51,818 nucleotides of DNA from Chitinophaga pinensis (GTDB lineage: Bacteria > Planctomycetota > Phycisphaerae > Phycisphaerales > SM1A02). Positions 46,483-51,818 of this stretch are shown here, piece by piece. Both the position numbers and the translations under genes were made by a program. The stretch is from NCBI GenBank assembly GCA_943329105.2, contig CALQCP020000002.1, positions 1 to 51,818 on the forward strand, given 5' to 3'. Every line of letters starts with the position of its first letter. Position 1 is the first letter of the stretch. The notes beneath the pieces were generated by a model that made no database searches, was not told the DNA's origin, and worked only from the letters and a program-made list of their open reading frames with translations.

Positions 46483-49182
46483 TCACTGGCATGCACCCCA
46501 GGCGCTTAAGAGCCGCCCAAGATCTATACCGTCTACTACGCCGCTGCCGTCCAGGTCGCCAGGGCCAGAGAGTCCCCAAGAGCTCAGCATCAACCCAAGG
46601 TCCTCGCCACCAACCACGCCGTTTCGCGCGTTGATTGGGGCAATGTCCGCTGGGCACGCACCTGGGTAACTGTTCGGATCGGATGGATCAGTACCCGCAA
46701 TCACCTCGTCGCGGTCGAGCGCGCCATCTCCGTCACGATCAATACCCAGTCGACGCGCCATGCCCGGAGGCACCAGTGTGTAGGTGACTTCGTTGCCACT
46801 GGTGGCACCAGCAAGCAGGGCGGCGGCGCTGATGGTCTCGCCAGTACGGTCGCTCACAAAGCTGCCGGATTGCAGCAGCCAACCGCGCGCCACGCCGTCA
46901 CGATTTCCCTTGGCAATCAAGCCAACTTGCGTGCTCTGGCTAGTGGCCAACGTCATGAGCTGCGTAATACGCGCACTGTCATCGCCACTTCCACCCGCAT
47001 TACGCGCGGTGACTTGCTGGCCCGCGCCAGCATGCGTGTCGGTACCGAAACTCAACAGGAAGGCCTCCACATCGCGCCGTTGCGTGGCACCGGTGGCACC
47101 AGCAGGGAATCGGAAGCCAATGTTGAGAACATCCTGCAGCGTTGCTTCATCGCCACCGTGATCGAACCCGAAGCCGCGGTTGTTGACCAGCGAACTCTTG
47201 TTGGCGCCAATCTTTCGATACGTGTCGCGCAGCGGAGCATTCTTGCGGTTCTGCGGCTCGTTTGCCGGCGGTGGAGCCGGGATATCAACCTTCTGATTGG
47301 TGCCAGTGATCCCAGCGTGGCAATTGATGCACGTGACTCCGGGAGGCGCGCCAAAGAGTTGCGCGGTGTTAAAGATGGTCTGACCAGCAGTTGGATTACC
47401 CGTGCCGCCAGTACCAGTGACCACGCCACCAACGATCGGAATAGAAGTCTTCAGCGTGTTGTCAATGTTGCGGTTTGGGTTTGGTCCAAAGGTGAGCGAC
47501 GCAACATAGTGCTCCATGCTGGCCATCTCAGTGGTGGTGATCTGACTATCGCGCCCCTGCAAGTTGGTGTACGCCTCATTGAACTCAGCAAGATCATTCT
47601 TCTCGCCGCGCCAATGGAACGGCTCGGTGCCGATGATTCCAAAGAGCGTCTGCGTTGTCATCGGTCCCTTCATCGGGTGCCAACTGATGCAACCCGGTAC
47701 CTGGCACGATTCATCAAAGAGCTGCACGGTGCCTTGGGTATTACCAATGTCCCACGCCACGCGATCGCTCCGCGCATCCACATGGCACGATGCGCAGCTT
47801 GACTGCCCAAGGCCGGAGGTGAGATGCGTATCGAACAGGAACTTGCGCCCCTCCTTTACGGTGGCAGGCGTTGGATCATGGAACGCAATCCGCGCAATCT
47901 CAGAATTGGTGGCGGTGCTGACTGCAGACACCGATCCTTCAAATCGATTCAACACATAGAGCCGGCTGCCATCAGCATTCATGACAAGACCCGTTGGGCC
48001 TTCGCCAACATTAATGGTGGCAATGCGACCGCCGCCGGCGTCAAAGCCAATCACATTGTTGGAGCCAAGACCAGCAACCCACGTCGTGCCGTTGGGGCTG
48101 AATGCCACGCCGCGCGGATCACCAATCGACTGCAATCGATTGAGCACCGATGTGGTGGCGCTGGTGTACGTGAGGTGCGGATTCATATCAATCACCGTGC
48201 CCGGACCTGCGCCGCCAGCAAGGCGTGCCGCCACACACTTCACAAACACGCCATTGACATTCTGCTCAAAGCGCAGTTCGTTGCGTGATTCCATGCCGAT
48301 GGCAACCACATCGCCATTGGGCGCAGTGCCGATGCCGGCAACGATCGTCATGAGACCCTTCACGTAACTCACCGAGTTGGTCTGCGCGTTGATGACAGCA
48401 ATGTCGTTGTCGTGCTGGTCCCACGTGACAAAGCTGGTCCAGTTGCGATTGTTTCCATCAAGCCACTGGTTGGTGGTGGTGTTCTTACGAACGATTTGAC
48501 CAACCCTTGGCGCAGTGCCGTTCGATGCAGCCTTCGCGGGGCTGAAGGTGGTGCCAGCATTCGGAGGCGGATTCACGCCGCCGTACGGACCACTTGCCAG
48601 ACTCACCGTTGCGTGCGGCAACATGGTGGAGTGATTGCCCGATTCAAAGATGCCCAAGTAGACAGTGTTGCCATCGGCACTCGCAGTGAGTGCGCGCGGT
48701 TGACTGCCGGCAATCGCCACCGTTGTCACGGTCGCTGGGCTTGCAGCATCAACCACCGCCAGTCGCTCGGCAAGTGACAGTGAAACGAACGCCTTCTGCG
48801 GCGTGCCCGCAAAGACCACATCCGATGGCTCGTCGCCGATCAAGATGGTTCGGGTGACGCGCATGGTGGCAAGATCAACCACGCTGACGGAGTCAGAAAT
48901 CTGATTGACAACCCACGCCTCCGTTGCACTGCGCGCCCGCACCGACACGGGATCGAGTCCAACCGGAACCGAGCCGCGCTTCACCGGCGAGCCGCCCACA
49001 ACGTCGTACACCTCCAGGCGCGCATCGGCAGTATTCACGGCGAGCAGGACGAGTCCGTTTGGCGTGAGTTCAATGGGGTGCGATTGCGGTGATTCCCAAT
49101 TCACAAACGAGCCGGTCTGCGCAACAGCTGGCAGGGTGATGGCGAGTGCGGCGAGGGCGGATATGTGGAAAGTGGGGGTCAT
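46483..49182 (-). CDS. Secreted YVTN propeller / di-haem cytochrome c protein with dockerin tail
   Basis: An 899-residue exported redox protein. A signal peptide (about 1-21, AVA) precedes a YVTN-type propeller (about 35-435) with repeats such as WVVNQISDSVSVVDLATMRVTRTI and RLYVLNRFEGSVSAV. Two c-type haem sites follow, CASCH (463-467) and CINCH (618-622), in a region like the di-haem cytochrome c peroxidase/MauG group (HWRGEKNDLAEFNEAY). A Ca2+-binding stretch DRDGDGALDRDE precedes a dockerin-like pair ending DLDGSGVVDGIDLGRLLSAWG. The first dockerin repeat is degenerate (APINARNGVVGGEDLG). Haem attachment must occur outside the cytoplasm. The substrate is unknown; oxidation of a surface compound is plausible. 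Confidence 0.85.
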   Translation of the reverse strand: MTPTFHISALAALAITLPAVAQTGSFVNWESPQSHPIELTPNGLVLLAVNTADARLEVYDVVGGSPVKRGSVPVGLDPVSVRARSATEAWVVNQISDSVSVVDLATMRVTRTILIGDEPSDVVFAGTPQKAFVSLSLAERLAVVDAASPATVTTVAIAGSQPRALTASADGNTVYLGIFESGNHSTMLPHATVSLASGPYGGVNPPPNAGTTFSPAKAASNGTAPRVGQIVRKNTTTNQWLDGNNRNWTSFVTWDQHDNDIAVINAQTNSVSYVKGLMTIVAGIGTAPNGDVVAIGMESRNELRFEQNVNGVFVKCVAARLAGGAGPGTVIDMNPHLTYTSATTSVLNRLQSIGDPRGVAFSPNGTTWVAGLGSNNVIGFDAGGGRIATINVGEGPTGLVMNADGSRLYVLNRFEGSVSAVSTATNSEIARIAFHDPTPATVKEGRKFLFDTHLTSGLGQSSCASCHVDARSDRVAWDIGNTQGTVQLFDESCQVPGCISWHPMKGPMTTQTLFGIIGTEPFHWRGEKNDLAEFNEAYTNLQGRDSQITTTEMASMEHYVASLTFGPNPNRNIDNTLKTSIPIVGGVVTGTGGTGNPTAGQTIFNTAQLFGAPPGVTCINCHAGITGTNQKVDIPAPPPANEPQNRKNAPLRDTYRKIGANKSSLVNNRGFGFDHGGDEATLQDVLNIGFRFPAGATGATQRRDVEAFLLSFGTDTHAGAGQQVTARNAGGSGDDSARITQLMTLATSQSTQVGLIAKGNRDGVARGWLLQSGSFVSDRTGETISAAALLAGATSGNEVTYTLVPPGMARRLGIDRDGDGALDRDEVIAGTDPSDPNSYPGACPADIAPINARNGVVGGEDLGLMLSSWGLSGPGDLDGSGVVDGIDLGRLLSAWGACQ

Positions 49183-49329
49183 TGCGGAGATTGTTGCCGT
49201 GGGGACTCATGCCGGGACAGAGAATCGGTGTCTGAAGTGTTTGAAGGACACTGATTCCGAAGTTCGTGGCAATAGCCAGACAATGCCACACAACGGGCCC
49301 CATGCGGCAACAGTCTGCCGAATTCGCAG

Positions 49330-50790
49330 TTACGAGCGCCGGCGAGAATTGTGGGTGGCCACCAGTGCGTCCCATTCCGGTCCAAACGCGGATTCGTAGT
49401 TCTTCCAGCGGCCGATCGAGGTTCGATTTATAGGGCGTCGGACTTGCTCATGGCTCAGGGTCAACACCGTGCGGGTGTTGTCCTCCGGGCGCAGCATGTC
49501 AGATTCCGGGGTAATTCCAAGCAACGCTGTGACGCGCTGCGCGTGCCCGTCCGGGTCTTCAATCAAGTCTTCGTACACAATCTCTTCGTGGCGAATCTTG
49601 AGTACCGAGAGTGCTTCCATGGAAAGCGCGCGTTCGGCAGTCATCACCTCGCGGATGCCGCCAAGCGACCCGGTCCACCCAAAGTGCTTGGGATTGAAAC
49701 TGGAGAGGTACAAGCTCACCGCCGTGTCTCGCGGATCACGCGTGATGTGCATGCAGCGCGCACCCGGAAGAATGGCTGCCACTGCAGGAAGCCAGTGCCA
49801 CGTCTGCAGCGACTTGTCTACCAGCCACGCCTTGCCTTCCACTTCCGGGGTCCGTGCGCCGGAGAGATAGTTGTTCTGAAATACAACCGCATCCTCTGCA
49901 CTGATGGTGCCAAGTCCCCGCGGCCACGCGCCAGCATGTACCAACGAATCTCCAAGCGCCGTGATCCCTTCGTACTCGCCGATTCCAGCGACGCATGAAT
50001 GGCGGTCAAGCATTTGCTCAAGGAGCGTTGTGCCACTGCGCGGCATGCCAACAATGAATGCAATTCCATCCACTTGCGGAACGCGCGGGTTGAACCATGC
50101 CTTGCCATTGGCAAGCAGCTGTCGCTGCGCATGCACATCCGCCTGCATGTCCGAAAGGTTGAACGGCGAGGCGGTGTTCTGGTGGATGTACGTTGCCAGT
50201 TCCCACGCGCGGCGATACTCGCCAGCGGAATCAAGCAGCTGGACTGCTTCAAATCCGGCGTTGCGCCGCATGGATACTTCGCCTGGTTCGCGGGCGATTG
50301 CCTCAAATTCACTCACGGCGCCTTCGCGGTCATCTTTCGCGCGCACGCGTGCCGCCATGATCCGGCCGCGCACATCCGTGAGCCACATGCCACCTTGCTC
50401 AACCAAGGCTTTCATTTCCGCACGCTTTCCGGTGCGGTGCAGAATGTCTGCCAGGAAGATCGTTGCATCCAGTGCGTTCGGCGCTTTGCGCGCAATCAGT
50501 ACGCGTAGGCGATCAATGGCCTTATCGCTGCGAGCGAGGTAGTGATCAACGATCGCCCACGCCATGCCAATGCGGTGGTCGCCCGTGATGAGGCGCTCCG
50601 CGCGTTCGAGCGCTTCTTCTGCAACTCGCAGGCGGTTCATACCGATCGCGCAACGTGCAACGCCAAGCCAGGCCTCGCCGTCGCGCGGGTTGCGGCGCAA
50701 CATATCGCCCGCAAGATGCTTGGCATTCATAAAGTCGCCGCGCTGCAGCAAGCGCTGAAGTTCTGCCCGTTGATTGACAGGAGGTGGCAT
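49330..50790 (-). CDS. TPR-sulfotransferase, copy 1
   Basis: A 486-residue soluble protein. The first 210 residues are helical TPR-like repeats (for example NPRDGEAWLGVARCAIGMNRLRVAEEALERAERL). The C-terminal 250 residues are a PAPS-dependent sulfotransferase: 5'-phosphosulfate loop VGMPRSGTTLLEQML (about 248-262), 3'-phosphate motif ITRDPRDTAVSLYLSSF, and a C-terminal RTSIGRWKNYESAFGPEWDAL helix typical of TPR-sulfotransferases. It probably sulfates a carbohydrate or protein acceptor; planctomycetes handle many sulfated glycans. The next gene upstream is a close paralogue, separated by 53 bp. No signal peptide is seen. Confidence 0.88.
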   Translation of the reverse strand: MPPPVNQRAELQRLLQRGDFMNAKHLAGDMLRRNPRDGEAWLGVARCAIGMNRLRVAEEALERAERLITGDHRIGMAWAIVDHYLARSDKAIDRLRVLIARKAPNALDATIFLADILHRTGKRAEMKALVEQGGMWLTDVRGRIMAARVRAKDDREGAVSEFEAIAREPGEVSMRRNAGFEAVQLLDSAGEYRRAWELATYIHQNTASPFNLSDMQADVHAQRQLLANGKAWFNPRVPQVDGIAFIVGMPRSGTTLLEQMLDRHSCVAGIGEYEGITALGDSLVHAGAWPRGLGTISAEDAVVFQNNYLSGARTPEVEGKAWLVDKSLQTWHWLPAVAAILPGARCMHITRDPRDTAVSLYLSSFNPKHFGWTGSLGGIREVMTAERALSMEALSVLKIRHEEIVYEDLIEDPDGHAQRVTALLGITPESDMLRPEDNTRTVLTLSHEQVRRPINRTSIGRWKNYESAFGPEWDALVATHNSRRRS

Positions 50791-50843
50791 GGAGTAGTGA
50801 TGCTACTAGTGGCCGCCGCGCCGCCGCTCTGCGATTTGCGCGG

Positions 50844-51818
50844 TTAGTCCCACTCGGCGCCGAACGCCCACTCATAATTCTTCCAGCGCCCAATGGACGA
50901 TCGGTTGATCGGCTTGCGCACCTGCTCATGGCTCAGCGTCAGCACGGTGCGCGCGTTGGATTCCGGCGCAAGGACGGTCTCTTCCATGGCCAATCCCATG
51001 CGCTTCAGACATCGCTCCATATGTCCGCGTGGATCGGCAACCAAATCCTCGTAGACGATCGATTCGTGCGGGATTCCGAGCGCTTGCAACGCCTGCGGCA
51101 CCAGCGCCCGTTCGGCGGCGATGATGCGGCGGATGCTTCCCAACGAACTTGTCCAACCGACGTTCTTTGGATGAAAGTTCGAGAGAAACAGGCTGACTGC
51201 CGTGTCGCGCGGTTCGCGCATGATGTGAAAACACACGGCGCCCGGCATGACGGCGGCCACAGCGGGCAACCAGTGCCAGGTATTGAGTGACTTGTCGAAC
51301 ATCCACTGCGTATTGCCGCGCCGCATGGAAGCGATGCCGGACAGGTAGTTCTGCTGCATGGCGAGCGCTTCATCAGTGGGCAGCATGGCCAGTCCGGTTG
51401 GCCATGCGCCAGCGGAGATGACTGCAGTTCCAAGCGTGTTGATGCCGTCGTACTCGCCGATACCCGTCACCGCGGAATGACGATCAAGCATCTGTTCAAG
51501 CAGGGTGGTGCCACTGCGGGGCATGCCAACCACCAGCGCAACACCATTCACTGCGGGCGCGCGCGGCGTGAACCATGGCTTTCCGCGGGTGAGCAGCGCT
51601 GATTGTGCGTTGGCATCGGCAATCACGCCTTGAACGTCAAACTGCTCGCCGGTGGTGGCGTGCAGGTGTTCTGCCAGTGCGAAGGCGCGGCGGTACTCGC
51701 CGGCAGCGTCAAGCATGCGGACGGCGTCGAAGCCGGCGATGCGGCGTGCCAGGGCAAGCGCCTCGCTGCGTGCAAAGGCTTCCAGGCGGTCCGCGGTGCC
51801 AGCGGGGTCCGTCAGTGC
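50844..51818 (-). CDS. TPR-sulfotransferase, copy 2 (5' cut by window)
   Basis: The frame is open from the window edge to the stop at 50844 (324 residues seen). The upstream part reads LARRIAGFDAVRMLDAAGEYRRAF, matching copy 1 (MRRNAGFEAVQLLDSAGEYRRAW), so coding continues past the ATG at 51716 and the gene is truncated by the window. The sulfotransferase core is intact: VGMPRSGTTLLEQMLDRHS, MREPRDTAVSLFLSNF and SIGRWKNYEWAFGAEWD. The two genes are clearly tandem duplicates that have diverged evenly along their length. The upstream TPR region lies mostly outside the window. Confidence 0.87.
   Translation of the reverse strand, partial: ALTDPAGTADRLEAFARSEALALARRIAGFDAVRMLDAAGEYRRAFALAEHLHATTGEQFDVQGVIADANAQSALLTRGKPWFTPRAPAVNGVALVVGMPRSGTTLLEQMLDRHSAVTGIGEYDGINTLGTAVISAGAWPTGLAMLPTDEALAMQQNYLSGIASMRRGNTQWMFDKSLNTWHWLPAVAAVMPGAVCFHIMREPRDTAVSLFLSNFHPKNVGWTSSLGSIRRIIAAERALVPQALQALGIPHESIVYEDLVADPRGHMERCLKRMGLAMEETVLAPESNARTVLTLSHEQVRKPINRSSIGRWKNYEWAFGAEWD

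Noticed and set aside
1..51818. Mobile elements, prophage or integron signals
   Set aside because: No transposase, integrase, phage structural gene or attachment-site pair was found; the single tRNA has no integrase beside it.

Overview
The window reads as a chromosomal segment of a planctomycete, most likely of the Phycisphaerae/Phycisphaerales. This is an inference. It rests on eight short secreted proteins that end in a V-P-x-P-G, hydrophobic, Arg-rich tail (PEP-CTERM type). It also rests on five large secreted proteins ending in paired dockerin-like repeats of the form D-L-N-x-D-G-V-V-N-G-A-D-L-G-x-x-L-G-A-W-G, and on DUF1573, DUF1569 and DUF7009-like genes typical of that group. Base composition is GC-rich throughout, and gene spacing is tight, with many ATGA stop/start overlaps.

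Layout. 1-3.1 kb: the end of an ArnT-like glycosyltransferase, then a minus-strand pair of a geranylgeranyl-reductase-like flavoprotein and a type III polyketide synthase. 3.3-5.9 kb: three PEP-CTERM genes in a row. 6-11.7 kb: an Uup-like ABC-F ATPase, a transglutaminase-fold lipoprotein and a GAF-GGDEF-EAL protein. 11.8-14.9 kb: two divergent thioredoxin-fold proteins with 23 bp between their start codons. 15-17.5 kb: a minus-strand operon of YceI, a membrane protein and a DUF4105-like protein. 17.9-19.4 kb: two PEP-CTERM paralogues. 19.5-21.6 kb: DUF485 plus an ActP-like symporter. 21.7-25.1 kb: a tandem duplication of a dockerin-tailed gene that includes its flanks. 25.5-28.4 kb: a winged-helix regulator, then a sialidase-glycerol dehydrogenase pair. 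28.7-30 kb: two more PEP-CTERM paralogues. 30.2-38.3 kb: mobA, an FdhF/YdeP-type molybdoenzyme, a DUF7009-like protein, fdhD and a giant double DUF3857/transglutaminase protein, all compactly arranged. 38.3-42.3 kb: DUF1569, a PEP-CTERM-like protein, a C39-like peptidase with dockerin tail and an 18-residue-repeat secreted protein. 42.4-43.4 kb: an MqsRA-like toxin-antitoxin pair behind a perfect palindrome. 43.7-50.8 kb: an RCC1-like propeller with dockerin tail, tRNA-Gly, a periplasmic binding lipoprotein and a YVTN/di-haem cytochrome with dockerin tail. 49.3-51.8 kb: two tandem TPR-sulfotransferases, the second cut by the window edge.

How it fits together. Much of the window serves the cell surface and secretome: exported proteins with two kinds of C-terminal sorting tail, plus sialidase, sulfotransferase and peptidase activities. 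No exosortase or cohesin gene is visible. Four PEP-CTERM genes share an upstream pair of boxes, TGATGG-N16-[TG]CGTT[CT], at exactly the same spacing. This looks like an alternative-sigma (ECF-type) promoter and is the most interesting regulatory signal here. Other standouts are the 18-residue-repeat protein, the double transglutaminase with a dead second active site, the tandemly duplicated dockerin genes and the toxin-antitoxin locus with an extra small ORF upstream.
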